Source: Desmodesmus armatus (lineage: Eukaryota > Chlorophyta > Chlorophyceae > Sphaeropleales > Scenedesmaceae). Taken from it: DNA of 64,000 nucleotides. The notes below the pieces were generated by a model. The model was given only the letters and a program-made list of their open reading frames with translations. It was not told the origin of the DNA and did no database searches. Shown here piece after piece: positions 1 to 9,077 of the stretch; within the stretch, counting starts at the first letter, position 1; each line of letters begins with the position of its first letter. The DNA lies in the NCBI GenBank assembly GCA_007449985.2, contig VIIQ02000652.1, forward strand, positions 1 through 64,000, in the 5' to 3' direction. Both the position numbers and the translations under genes were made by a program.

Positions 1-364
1 TTTTGTGGACTTGCCGCTGAGGAAGTACCCTCAAAGATCATGCGTGGATTGGTCAGCATGGCGGGAGCAGCAGTGCGCCCAGGCAACCCCATGCGCGCAA
101 GGGAGTATAATGTGGCAGAACCTGTGCCCACTAACAACCTTGGCGACACACGGCGCGCACGCAAGCGTCGGCACAACAGAGGGCCCAGGCCAGGCCCTGG
201 CTTGCAACCGACGGCAGAGCAGGACGCACCGCAAACAAAGGTCTCTGTGGTCGCCACAGTGCGTCACTCTGGCAAGGTCATCACTGCGCGCACAGTGCTG
301 ATGTGCCTACTCTGTTTCTTCTCAGTGCTGTGCTCCACAGCAGCAATGCAGGTTACCAACAGCA

Positions 365-3300
365 TTGGGGCAGCAGCCACTGGATCAGCACTGCAAGCTG
401 GCTACTTTCCCCTGCCACATGGCGTCCCACCACACCTCAACATGCACTTGCTGCAGCAGGAGCTTGCCAACCTGCATTGCAGTAGGTTTCGCTGCTACAG
501 CAGAGCATGATTCTGGCCAAGTGAAGTGGTACCAGGCCGACCCAGCAGCTCTGGACCAACTTGGGCCCGATGGCGCAACAGAAGATGTGCATGACGCCAG
601 ATGGACAGTGCACGATGAGGGCAAATGGATCTTGGGCAACCACCCAGATGCATCGCCTGCACAAATGGACCAGCTGGTGCAGATGCTGTTGGAGGAGCGA
701 GGGGCATTTGCTTACAGTCTGCAGGACTTGCCTGGCTACACAGGGGACGTAGCTGACTTCAAACTGATCGATCCCTCCAAACGTATGTGGAGCGCACCCA
801 GACGCTACACAGAAGAGGAGGTGAAGTTTGCCAAGGAGAAGGTGCAGGAGATGCTGGATGCGGGCATCGTAAAAGAAATTCCAACGACCTGTCCGCATGC
901 TTCAGCTATCACGTTGCCTATGAAGCGAGCACCCGACGGTAGCTGGACCGACAAGCGGTTCTGCATCGACCTGCGCAACGTCAACGGCAACACAGTGGTG
1001 GACAGTTACGGCCTGCCACTACCGGAAGAACTGTTTAGGCGAATTAGGGGGCACAAATTCTTGGTCAAGGCGGACTTTAGAGCGGGCTTTTGGCAGCTCA
1101 ACCTGAGCGAAGAGGCGCAGCAGCACGTGGCCTTCCACGCACCCGACAGTGGCAAGCGACTGACCTACACGCGGCTGTGTTTTGGTCACGTGAACGCCAC
1201 GGCAATTTTCCAGCGGGTTATGGAGAAGGAGCTGGCAGCAGCTGGTTTGTCTCACTGTGCGGCGCCGTTCGTCGATGACGTTATCATGTGGTGCGACACC
1301 TGGGAGGACATGGTGACCAACTTCAGAACACTTCTACAGCATCTCAAGACAGTGGGCTTGCGCCTGCACCCTGCCAAGACAATCGTGGGTGCAGACTGCT
1401 TGCCTTACCTGGGTCACCTGGTATCAGCCAAGGAGTGCAAGCCGGAGCCAGCCAAGATTGCAGGCATCAAGGCACTGCAGCCACCCACCAGCCTCAAGCG
1501 CCTGCAGGCCCACCTTGGCCTGTTTAATTACTACAGGTGCTATGTGCCCAACTTTGCCATCATTGCCAGGCCGCTTTACAAGCTTATGGAGAAGGGTGCG
1601 CAGTACATCTGGAGTGATGACTGTAACCAGGCGTATGAGGGGCTTCGAACGGCGCTGTGCAAGAAGGGTTTGGGGCTCAGGCAGCCTGTGGATGGGCGCA
1701 GTTTTCATCTGTATGTCGACTGGAGCAACACGGGCATTGCAGCTGTGCTGAATCAGGAGGCGGAGGATGGGACGGAGTACATGGTGGCCTGTGCCAGCAG
1801 GTCCCTCAATGCAGCTGAGCAGAACTATCCCGCCTGGAAAGGCGAGATGATGGCAGCAGTGTGGGGCGTCAAAATGTACAGGCCGTACTTGCACTCCAGG
1901 GAGTTCTATCTCCACAGCGACCACCGGGCGCTGTTATGGCTGCTGACACAGAAGACACCAGTGGGGCAGCAGATGCGTTGGATTCTGGCACTTCAGGAGT
2001 ACCGCTTCTCACTGGTGCACAGGGCAGGCAAGTCAAACCCAGCTGATGTGCCTAGCAGGGAAGCCAGTAGCTGTGTGGCAGACACCACTGGAGCCAGGTT
2101 GGACACGGAGCTGCATGACTGGGTGCCCACTGTGCTTCTGCCAGACTGCAAAACAACGGACCCACTGGTCTACACACATGACAGTCTGGCACTGGAGCTG
2201 GGCATTGGCAGCAAATCAACAGCAGCAGCTGGAGTGGCAGCAATGGCTTATGAGGAAACACCTGGTGACTGCCCAATCCTTCACAGCCCAGCAGCAGCGC
2301 TGGCGGCAGAACCAGCAGACAGCTACAGTCATGAACAGCTGGAGCACGAGGCGTTGTGTTGTCTACTGTGCAGCAACGAGTCTGCAGTGGACACATTCGC
2401 CCCAACCGCCGACTCATTGCTGGGGGGGGAGACAGCAGGACAACTTTTTGCTGACGATGGCTGCTGCGTGGACACACAACACCCAGCAGTAGCTTGGCGG
2501 CAGCATGACCTACAGCAGGCAGCATCGGCGTGGGTCACATTGGCAGGGCTACAACAGCCCCAACCGGACAGCTTCCAGCCAGGAGTGTACACAGGTGCAT
2601 TGGACCCCTGGGGCGTAAGGGAGACACAAGGGCTGTGCACGGCTACTGTGGCAGACACGTTCTTCCCGGCAGCGCTGCAGCAGGGCATCGTGCTTTATGA
2701 GCCGTTTGGTGGCATCTGCGCAGGGCTGGAGATGGTGCTCAGGAGTGGCATCACAGTCAAACAGTACCTGTACAGCGACATCAACCCCATGGCACAGCGG
2801 GCGGCGTTACACAGGATCAGGGTGCTGCAAAGCATGTATCCCAAGCAGCTACCGGAGGATGCTTTGGCTGGCAGTTTCAGCATTCTTCCCATGGATGTGA
2901 GGCACATCACCACACAGCAGCTCAGCAAGGCTGTCAGCGAGGCACCAGTCAAGCAATGGCTGGTAGTAGGAGGCTGGCCCTGTCAAGACTTCTCTGCAGC
3001 AGGCAAGTCACAGGGGCTTCGGGGTGATCGGGCTCAACTGCTGTTTGACCTGGTCAGGGTAGTGGGAGCGTTGCAACAGCTACTCCCACACCAGCCCCCA
3101 GCCTACCTGGTGGAGAATGTGCTCTTGCAGCAGCACAGGCTGAGCAGCATCAGTCAGCATGACTTCAATAAAATCAAGGCGTGCCTAGGGTTACCTGTGG
3201 TGCTGGACGCAGCACAGTTTGGCAGCCTTGCACATCGGGCGCGCAACTTCTGGTCCAACCTGGTTGGGCCCAGTCAACTGCGAGCAGCTTTGGCATTTGT

Positions 3301-6115
3301 CAAGAGGCCACCCGCACGCAGCGTACAGCTTGCCTTGGGACCTGGCAGGACCGCGCAACCTGTCAACCGACCAGACGCTGCTCCTCTCTACCCCTGCAAC
3401 GCACCAGGGCAGCCTCGCGCAGCCTGGCCTACCTTGGTCAGCAGCGCACGCTCCTACGCCTTCAGGCCTGGCCAGCCTGGCAGTGTTTTGGACACAACGG
3501 TGCCTGCTGTAGTCAAGTGGGGCGAGCCAACAGCAGAGGAGAGAGAGGTAGCTCTGGGCTATCTTCCAGGCAGCACAGCAGCAGCAGGCCTCACACAAGC
3601 GCAGCGGTGTGCGTTGCTCGGTGAAAGCATGGATGCCAACACTTTGCAGGTGCTCATGGCCATCGCCAAGGCTTGGTTCCTGCGGGGCCTGCCTACCTCT
3701 ACTGACTTGGCGACACGTGCATTCAGCGCACACGAAGGGGAACTGGCGCAGGAGTGGCCTGGCAGAGAGGCAACTGCAACCCCACATGGCTATCAGCAGC
3801 AGCTAGCCATGACAGCTGGCTACCAGGAGAACACTACGGCTACGAGCCAAGGTGACATCTGGGCCGACGATAAGACCCTGGAGTACATCAGAACAGGGCA
3901 ACTCCCACAAGACCTGGCAGCCAGCCAGGCAGCACGTATCAAGCGACGTGCACGCTCATACTACTTCAAGGACCAGCAGCTGATCAGGAGGATGCCAGAT
4001 GGCACCGACAGGCTGGTACCTCCACCACAGGCGCGTGCTGGTCTCATACGGCAGCAACACGAGATGTGTGGGCACTTTGGCAGGCGGCGCACCTCAGCCA
4101 TGCTACTCAGTAAGCACTGGTGGTATGGGTTACTGGCGGACGTTGCAACAGTGCTGTCACGCTGCGAGCACTGCAGCAGGGTGCATGCCAGCTTCACCGC
4201 CAAGCCGGAGGAGCTGCGCCCCATTCCAATCAGCAGCATGGGTTTCAGGTGGCACGTGGACACAGCTGGGCCACTACCCAAGAGTGCAAAGGGCAACAAG
4301 TATGTGCTGGTGTGTGTTGAGGCATTCAGCAAGTACCTGGTGGTGGTGCCGATGGAAAACGACAAGGCGGAGACCACTGCATACCACTTCTTGCACGGTG
4401 TATTGGCACACTTTGCAGCACCAGGGCAGGTGGTGACAGACTCAGGGACAGAGTTTGAGGGCGAGTTTGCCAAGCTCCTGGAGGATGCGCTCATCGATCA
4501 TGCCATCATCAGTGCAGACCACCCTCAGGCCAATGGTCAGGCAGAGAAGGCTGTGCACATCGTCAAGCGGGCGCTTACCAAAATGGCAGTGGCAAGGCAC
4601 AGTGTCAAGCAGTGGGATGAGGACTTGGCATGGCTGGCACTGGGCTACCGCTGCTCTCCACAGGCCAGCACAGGCCACAGCCCGTACGAACTCATGTATG
4701 CACGTCCACCGGTCATTCCACCTGCAGTGAAGGAGCTTGTCAGCACACCCCTGGACATCAGTGCTGAGGCGGCTGTCAAGGACCTACTGCAGCGTAAGGA
4801 GCGGCTAAAGCAGCAGGTGCCCATTGCGCTGGAGAACCTGGCGATTGCACAGCACAGGGATCAGCGCCGTTACCTGCAGCTGCGTGCGCCTGACTACAAG
4901 CCACGCGTTCACAGGTTTATGGTGGGTGACTACGTCTACACTCAGCAGCTTAACCGGGCAAGCAAGCTACAGCCCAGGGCCAAACCCCTCATTCTGCGAG
5001 TTCTGGAGGTGCGGGACTCTGGGGTACTGCACCTGCAGGGGCGCTGTGGCCGGACCATTGAGGTGCACATGTCTCACTGTGCACCCTGCCACTTGCCTGA
5101 TATCGACGGCGGCATCGACCCACTGCTGGTGGACAACACAGATGATGTGGTCTGTGAGGTATGCAGCACCAGCGACAACGGGGCCGAGCTCATGCTGTGT
5201 GACGTGTGCAACAGCGGATACCATACCTACTGCTTGCAACCACCACTCAGCAGTGTGCCTGACGGTGTGTGGCTGTGCCCGGAGTGTGTGGACGCTGGCT
5301 ACACAGAACAGGATGCTGCTGGCAGGGAGCAGCAGCGGCAGCAGCTACAGGAGCGGGAGGCCAGGCCAAACATATTCCCCGGCGCGCAAATGAAGCGCAG
5401 GGACGAAGCAGCACATGCGCTGCATGGCCGACTGGTGCTGAAGGCGTTCACGGATCCAGCCACCGGGAAAGGCAGGAAGTACTGGGGCAGGATCTACTTC
5501 AAGGATGCTGAGTCACGCCCATACTACTTCCGAGTGGTGTACGAAGATGGGGACTCTCACCACGCCACCATGGCAGGCATCAAGCGCTACCTGCAGCCGG
5601 AGGATGCAGTGCTGCCACCTGGGGCCAGCATTCCTACACCAGAGTCACTGGCAGCAGCAGTGGCGTACGCACGACAGCTGGTCAGCAGGGTTGCTGGCGG
5701 TTCAGTAGCTGTTCCTTCCACAAGGGTCTCACCGGCAGATGTGCAGTTGCTGCAGCTTACAGTGCAGATGTCCCTGGTTCAAGCCCTGGTGGACCCACTA
5801 ACACTCAACACCCAGTGGCAGCAGGTTTTTGCTGGGCGACCGTTCACTGTGGGCTGCGGGCCTGTACAGCACGGCGCTACAGCCATCATCATTACACCTA
5901 CAGCACCCTTTGTGCTTCATGCAGTTTTCACAGCACTGCAAATGAGGCCATTGGTGGTGCTCTGTTACGTGCCTTCACTGGCGTTTCCAGCTGACATCCA
6001 CCCTCTGTTCAGTGCACTCAAGCAGCAACGGCGAGCAGCAGCATTCAGGGGCAAGAATGGCTGCTGGCTGGTGCTCAGTAGGCAAGGCATAGACATCGAC
6101 AACTGGCTGCATTGA
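365..6115 (+). CDS. Retrotransposon polyprotein: RT - RNase H - C5 DNA methyltransferase - integrase - PHD finger - Tudor/chromo-like
   Basis: The protein copies element RNA into DNA, integrates it, and probably methylates cytosine in DNA. Residues are numbered from the ATG at 365. RT spans about 150-340, with catalytic D237 (ADFRAGF) and the FVDD box at 302-305. RNase H has D452, E494 and D519. A linker leads to a methyltransferase domain at about 772-1110. The integrase zinc site is H1232/H1237/C1267/C1270 and its triad D1299/D1359/E1394 has exact DD35E spacing. A PHD finger (C1597 to C1641) and a Tudor/chromo-like stretch near 1690-1750 (VVYEDGDS) follow. The first ~45 residues look spurious: an overlapping frame (40-510) reads more like protein there, so the true start is probably upstream, with a frameshift or splice near 480. 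No protease or gag is visible. Confidence 0.93.
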   Translation: MGQQPLDQHCKLATFPCHMASHHTSTCTCCSRSLPTCIAVGFAATAEHDSGQVKWYQADPAALDQLGPDGATEDVHDARWTVHDEGKWILGNHPDASPAQMDQLVQMLLEERGAFAYSLQDLPGYTGDVADFKLIDPSKRMWSAPRRYTEEEVKFAKEKVQEMLDAGIVKEIPTTCPHASAITLPMKRAPDGSWTDKRFCIDLRNVNGNTVVDSYGLPLPEELFRRIRGHKFLVKADFRAGFWQLNLSEEAQQHVAFHAPDSGKRLTYTRLCFGHVNATAIFQRVMEKELAAAGLSHCAAPFVDDVIMWCDTWEDMVTNFRTLLQHLKTVGLRLHPAKTIVGADCLPYLGHLVSAKECKPEPAKIAGIKALQPPTSLKRLQAHLGLFNYYRCYVPNFAIIARPLYKLMEKGAQYIWSDDCNQAYEGLRTALCKKGLGLRQPVDGRSFHLYVDWSNTGIAAVLNQEAEDGTEYMVACASRSLNAAEQNYPAWKGEMMAAVWGVKMYRPYLHSREFYLHSDHRALLWLLTQKTPVGQQMRWILALQEYRFSLVHRAGKSNPADVPSREASSCVADTTGARLDTELHDWVPTVLLPDCKTTDPLVYTHDSLALELGIGSKSTAAAGVAAMAYEETPGDCPILHSPAAALAAEPADSYSHEQLEHEALCCLLCSNESAVDTFAPTADSLLGGETAGQLFADDGCCVDTQHPAVAWRQHDLQQAASAWVTLAGLQQPQPDSFQPGVYTGALDPWGVRETQGLCTATVADTFFPAALQQGIVLYEPFGGICAGLEMVLRSGITVKQYLYSDINPMAQRAALHRIRVLQSMYPKQLPEDALAGSFSILPMDVRHITTQQLSKAVSEAPVKQWLVVGGWPCQDFSAAGKSQGLRGDRAQLLFDLVRVVGALQQLLPHQPPAYLVENVLLQQHRLSSISQHDFNKIKACLGLPVVLDAAQFGSLAHRARNFWSNLVGPSQLRAALAFVKRPPARSVQLALGPGRTAQPVNRPDAAPLYPCNAPGQPRAAWPTLVSSARSYAFRPGQPGSVLDTTVPAVVKWGEPTAEEREVALGYLPGSTAAAGLTQAQRCALLGESMDANTLQVLMAIAKAWFLRGLPTSTDLATRAFSAHEGELAQEWPGREATATPHGYQQQLAMTAGYQENTTATSQGDIWADDKTLEYIRTGQLPQDLAASQAARIKRRARSYYFKDQQLIRRMPDGTDRLVPPPQARAGLIRQQHEMCGHFGRRRTSAMLLSKHWWYGLLADVATVLSRCEHCSRVHASFTAKPEELRPIPISSMGFRWHVDTAGPLPKSAKGNKYVLVCVEAFSKYLVVVPMENDKAETTAYHFLHGVLAHFAAPGQVVTDSGTEFEGEFAKLLEDALIDHAIISADHPQANGQAEKAVHIVKRALTKMAVARHSVKQWDEDLAWLALGYRCSPQASTGHSPYELMYARPPVIPPAVKELVSTPLDISAEAAVKDLLQRKERLKQQVPIALENLAIAQHRDQRRYLQLRAPDYKPRVHRFMVGDYVYTQQLNRASKLQPRAKPLILRVLEVRDSGVLHLQGRCGRTIEVHMSHCAPCHLPDIDGGIDPLLVDNTDDVVCEVCSTSDNGAELMLCDVCNSGYHTYCLQPPLSSVPDGVWLCPECVDAGYTEQDAAGREQQRQQLQEREARPNIFPGAQMKRRDEAAHALHGRLVLKAFTDPATGKGRKYWGRIYFKDAESRPYYFRVVYEDGDSHHATMAGIKRYLQPEDAVLPPGASIPTPESLAAAVAYARQLVSRVAGGSVAVPSTRVSPADVQLLQLTVQMSLVQALVDPLTLNTQWQQVFAGRPFTVGCGPVQHGATAIIITPTAPFVLHAVFTALQMRPLVVLCYVPSLAFPADIHPLFSALKQQRRAAAFRGKNGCWLVLSRQGIDIDNWLH
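2660..3700 (+). other. C5 cytosine DNA methyltransferase domain inside the retrotransposon polyprotein
   Basis: All core C5-MTase motifs are visible in order. Motif I, the SAM-binding loop, is LYEPFGGICAGLE from residue 777. Motif IV is GGWPCQDFSAAGK with catalytic C873. Motif VI is ENV at 917-919. Motif VIII is AHRARNFW at 956-963. The motif X region around 1083 is ALLGESM. AHRAR followed by NFW/YFW, and the LLG-S signature near the end, resemble DNMT3-type enzymes, whereas PCQ at motif IV is typical of DNMT1 and bacterial enzymes. No catalytic residue is missing. The domain sits between RNase H and the integrase and is flanked by linkers of low similarity to anything I recognise. It has no stop or frameshift, so it was probably functional when last transposed. 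Confidence 0.93.
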
Positions 6116-6290
6116 GCACTGGATGCTCGGTTCATTATCTCGGTCCGGTTTCGCTAAGACGGCGCAGTAGTAGCTTAGCACCAAGGGGCTTCAAGGAAGG
6201 GGGGGCATGATAGTGCATACTGCAGGCTGACTAAGCAGGTGATTAGCTGACACGCTCAACCTTCTGTCCTGCACTGCTAACCTCTCCACT

Positions 6291-7526
6291 GTGCAGGGCG
6301 TGTTCTCATTTATGCCCGACACAGCACCTGGTGCCAGCAGTGTAATAGAGGAGCAGCTGGACTACGGGGAGGACTCCTGGGAGGAGTTGCAGGAGCAGCC
6401 AGTCAGTGAGGAAGTGGCACTGCTAGGATCTGGAGAGGAGGAGTTGCCTCAGCAGCCAGACAGTGAGGGTGCAGAGCAGCCGGACTTTGGGGGCGAGGGC
6501 TTGCCTGAGGAGCCCATGCAGCAGGACATAGCAGCTCACATGGACCTGCCTGCAGCAGTAGCGGAGGACCCAGCCGGCCAACTGGTCACGAGGGTACGCG
6601 CAATCTACCATGGGCTTCGGCGGGACAGGGATGAGCTGAGGGGTATTGACAGGAGCTTGTGGCAGCTTACACTAGAGCAGCAGCGATGGGTGGAGCGCGA
6701 AGCAGCAATGGACGTGCTTGGCATCACCCGTGTTGCATGTCACCTTGGCGGCTATGCCAACGGGATGTCAGAGGACCTCACAGTTGCGGCAAGGCGGGCA
6801 AAGGAGGCAGACCAGCACATGCTGCAGAATGCAGATACAGACTTGGAGGCAGAAGCAGCACGGGCAGCTGCAGCAAGGGAGGCTGCAGCAAGGGAGGCTG
6901 CAGCAAGGGAGGCTGCAGCAGCTGAAGCACTTGCAAAGGAGGCAGCAGCGAAGGCAAGGGCTGCAGAAGGGAACCGCGCAGTAGAGCCGGCAGCAAACCA
7001 GGAGGCACCTGCAGCAGTAGGCTTTGATTGGAGTCGCGTGAAACTACCCTTAGAGTTTGTGCCTCCGCAGCGCGGAAGCAGCAGCAGCGGCAAGGGTAAT
7101 GATGGGGAGCATACGCAGGAGCGCAGCGGGAGCCGCGGCCGCAGCCCCAATGCCGACAACAGGGAGCGCAAGCCCAAACGCAGCAGGAGCCGCAGCAAGG
7201 GCCGCGGCAAGGACGACAACCAGGACCGTGGTGGTCGCAGCAGCAGCAAGTACGACATGGACGGGCCTCCCAAACCCGCAGACGTACCTGAGTACGAGCT
7301 CCCTCCTTTGGGCTTTACCCGCAACAACTGCAGGGTGGGCAAGGACGGTTATGGATTAGCAGGAGTTATGGATTACCAGGGCACGTGGTTCCCAGTGGCA
7401 GCACACGACCCAGCGCACAACCCGGAGAAGAACCCAAAACTTAACGACACATGCCCAATCTGCTTCCTGCGAACAGCATACAAGCAGGATCGCCTGGCAT
7501 ACCGTTCCAACACCCGGCGCAGGTAA
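6291..7526 (+). CDS. Second ORF of the DNMT retrotransposon, Ala coiled-coil / RS-rich, unknown function
   Basis: This 411-residue frame begins 176 nt after the polyprotein stop on the same strand, ahead of the 3' LTR. Residues 1-90 are acidic and Gln/Glu-rich. A central Ala-rich helix contains three tandem AAREA-type repeats (about 190-220) and probably forms a coiled coil. Residues 265-330 are rich in Arg-Ser and Lys (RSRSKGRGK), like RNA-binding or nuclear-speckle proteins. The C-terminus has one CPIC motif and a basic end. I recognise no family. A Gag-like or nucleic-acid-binding accessory role is plausible from composition and position but unproven. Gag normally precedes Pol, so a Gag at the 3' end would be unusual. 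Nothing shows how it is translated; an internal start, a subgenomic transcript or splicing are all possible. Confidence 0.7.
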   Translation: MQGVFSFMPDTAPGASSVIEEQLDYGEDSWEELQEQPVSEEVALLGSGEEELPQQPDSEGAEQPDFGGEGLPEEPMQQDIAAHMDLPAAVAEDPAGQLVTRVRAIYHGLRRDRDELRGIDRSLWQLTLEQQRWVEREAAMDVLGITRVACHLGGYANGMSEDLTVAARRAKEADQHMLQNADTDLEAEAARAAAAREAAAREAAAREAAAAEALAKEAAAKARAAEGNRAVEPAANQEAPAAVGFDWSRVKLPLEFVPPQRGSSSSGKGNDGEHTQERSGSRGRSPNADNRERKPKRSRSRSKGRGKDDNQDRGGRSSSKYDMDGPPKPADVPEYELPPLGFTRNNCRVGKDGYGLAGVMDYQGTWFPVAAHDPAHNPEKNPKLNDTCPICFLRTAYKQDRLAYRSNTRRR

Positions 7527-8262
7527 TGATATGGCAGAGACAGCAGGTGCTGCCGCAGCAATTAGCAGCAGCAGCAGCAATTGCTGGGCCGTCTGGATTG
7601 GCCTTTGGTAGCGACAACAGCTTTTGGCAGCAGTGGTTTAAGGCCGTCTGGAGTGGCCTCTGCTGGAGCGATGGTTTGTGCCAGCTGGGGGTGCCCAGAC
7701 TGGCAAGCAGCTTTGCAGGAGGTTGGGAGCAGCAGTTGATTTATTGGACATTGTGGATAGTAGCTTTGCCTTTCACATGCGAACGATGTGGGGGCATCTG
7801 TCCTGCTTGCATGTTGGTTGGGATTTAGCAGCAGTGAGCGCAAAGGGCCACTGTTTGTGCTTGTCAAGCTCAGTGAAATATGCTTCCTGAGTAGTTAAGT
7901 GAGTGCTGCATGACTCACTTGTGTGCAGCAGATCCAGCAGTGGCTGGGTTTGTTTGTCAATTATGTGTGTGTGTTTTATTGACTGTGCAATGCACAAACA
8001 TCACATGCGTTGTAGTGTGTGTGCCCAGCGTCTGGATGTGCCTAGATGCCGTGGTGAGAAAAGACAAAAAACAAAAATGTCTGTTGACTTGTGTTGTGTG
8101 GTCACAGCAGCATTCTCTGCAAGCAATGTGCAGTTTTCCCCGTGCGTTGCGCATCAGCTGTGTGCTATCAGCTGTTGCATGTTGCTTTTGGATTGGGTTG
8201 TTTGTAGCTGCTCAATGTGAGTACTGCTGCTGTGTAGTGTTACCCCAGCAGCAGTGGGGGGG
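7527..8262 (+). other. 3' noncoding tail of the retrotransposon
   Basis: There is no supported gene between the second ORF and the putative 3' LTR. The stretch contains CAG/CTG runs and a near-repeat of GGCCGTCTGGATTGGCCT (7587 and 7641). It ends in a purine-rich tract, GCAGTGGGGGGGAGTG, whose position fits a polypurine tract for plus-strand priming. Confidence 0.5.
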
Positions 8263-8264
8263 AG

Positions 8265-8904
8265 TGTACACCCCTAGCAGCAATCTGAGCAGGTCAGTGT
8301 TCTACTGCGTCAGCTGACACGAGCAGCAGCTACACTGACCGATTCCTGCTGAGTGAGCAGTAATCCTCACAGGAAGGTTATGCTGTGTACAAGGCTATAC
8401 AACACATGCCTTAGCAGAATCAGTGTGATAGTTGACTAATCATGTTGAGTCAACAAGGACTCTGGGTGATATCAGATCATGCCAGATACTGCTGCGTGGC
8501 AGTGCTATTATTGGTGGTTAAGTGCTTGGGAGTTGTATGCGATGAGTTTGGTGCTGCGATGCACAGGATCACTGGCGGGTTCAGGGTTTACCGCCTGCAG
8601 TGCCGATTCCTTTGTGCCGCTGTGGTGCTCTGTGCGTCGCACTCGGCTTTGACAGTGCTTGGTGTAAACTTCTGGCAGTGTTTCCCGAGTACTCGCTCAT
8701 TTGAATCCCCAATTCAGAGCGCACAGGTGCAGCAACCAGCCCCAGCAGCGACCTGTGGTCGAACCGGGTGCCTGAACATCACTCATACATTCATACAGCG
8801 CATCAACACTTTGCAAAGGACTACAAGTGAGTATCTGCTACCCTCAGAGCAGCCAGCTGGCTGCGAAGCATCATTGCTGCAAGCTTTAGGCAGCAAACCA
8901 CAAG
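8265..8904 (+). repeat. Putative 3' LTR of the DNMT retrotransposon
   Basis: The segment starts with TGTACACCCC directly after the purine tract. The same 50-bp start occurs at 8263-8312 and 8903-8952, exactly 640 bp apart. The second copy could mark the start of a tandem partial LTR or a micro-duplication. Because the partner 5' LTR is outside the window, the right border is a guess. Confidence 0.45.
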
Positions 8905-8952
8905 TGTACACCCCTAGCAGCAATCTGAGCAGGTCAGTGTTCTACTGCGTCA
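8903..8952 (+). repeat. Second copy of the 50-bp LTR-start block
   Basis: This block is identical over 50 bp to 8263-8312 and then diverges abruptly at both sides. It lies between the retrotransposon and the stop codon of the topoisomerase gene (9078). Confidence 0.85.
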
Positions 8953-9077
8953 TCCTGATTGTGCTGGCCTGCACACCACAGCAGAGGGCTGCGTGCACAG
9001 CTGCCACATACATGTGTGAAGATTGCTCTCAAACTTGCTCACACAAATGACTGCACAGCTGCTACACAAGGGACCAC

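Larger units (their letters stand above)
1..8904 (+). mobile_element. LTR retrotransposon carrying a DNA methyltransferase (5' end outside the window)
   Basis: The element is a Ty3/gypsy-order LTR retrotransposon by domain order, since RT and RNase H precede the integrase. The window opens inside it, so the 5' LTR, primer-binding site and any gag or protease lie upstream. It holds a long polyprotein frame (365-6115), a second ORF (6291-7526), a noncoding tail, a G-rich purine tract at about 8254-8264 and a putative 3' LTR beginning near 8265 with TGTACA. A 50-bp block at the start of that LTR recurs 640 bp later at 8903. The coding frame is uninterrupted over 5.7 kb, which implies a recent insertion or continued selection. 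It lies tail-to-tail with the topoisomerase gene, about 126 bp from that gene's stop codon. The extent of the LTR is inferred; no target-site duplication can be tested from one end. Confidence 0.9.

Noticed and set aside
26..7580. Long antisense and alternate-frame ORFs across the retrotransposon, such as the minus-strand ones at 3191-3787 and 6752-7342
   Set aside because: They have shadow-frame composition and no motifs, and they overlap a frame with clear enzyme domains.
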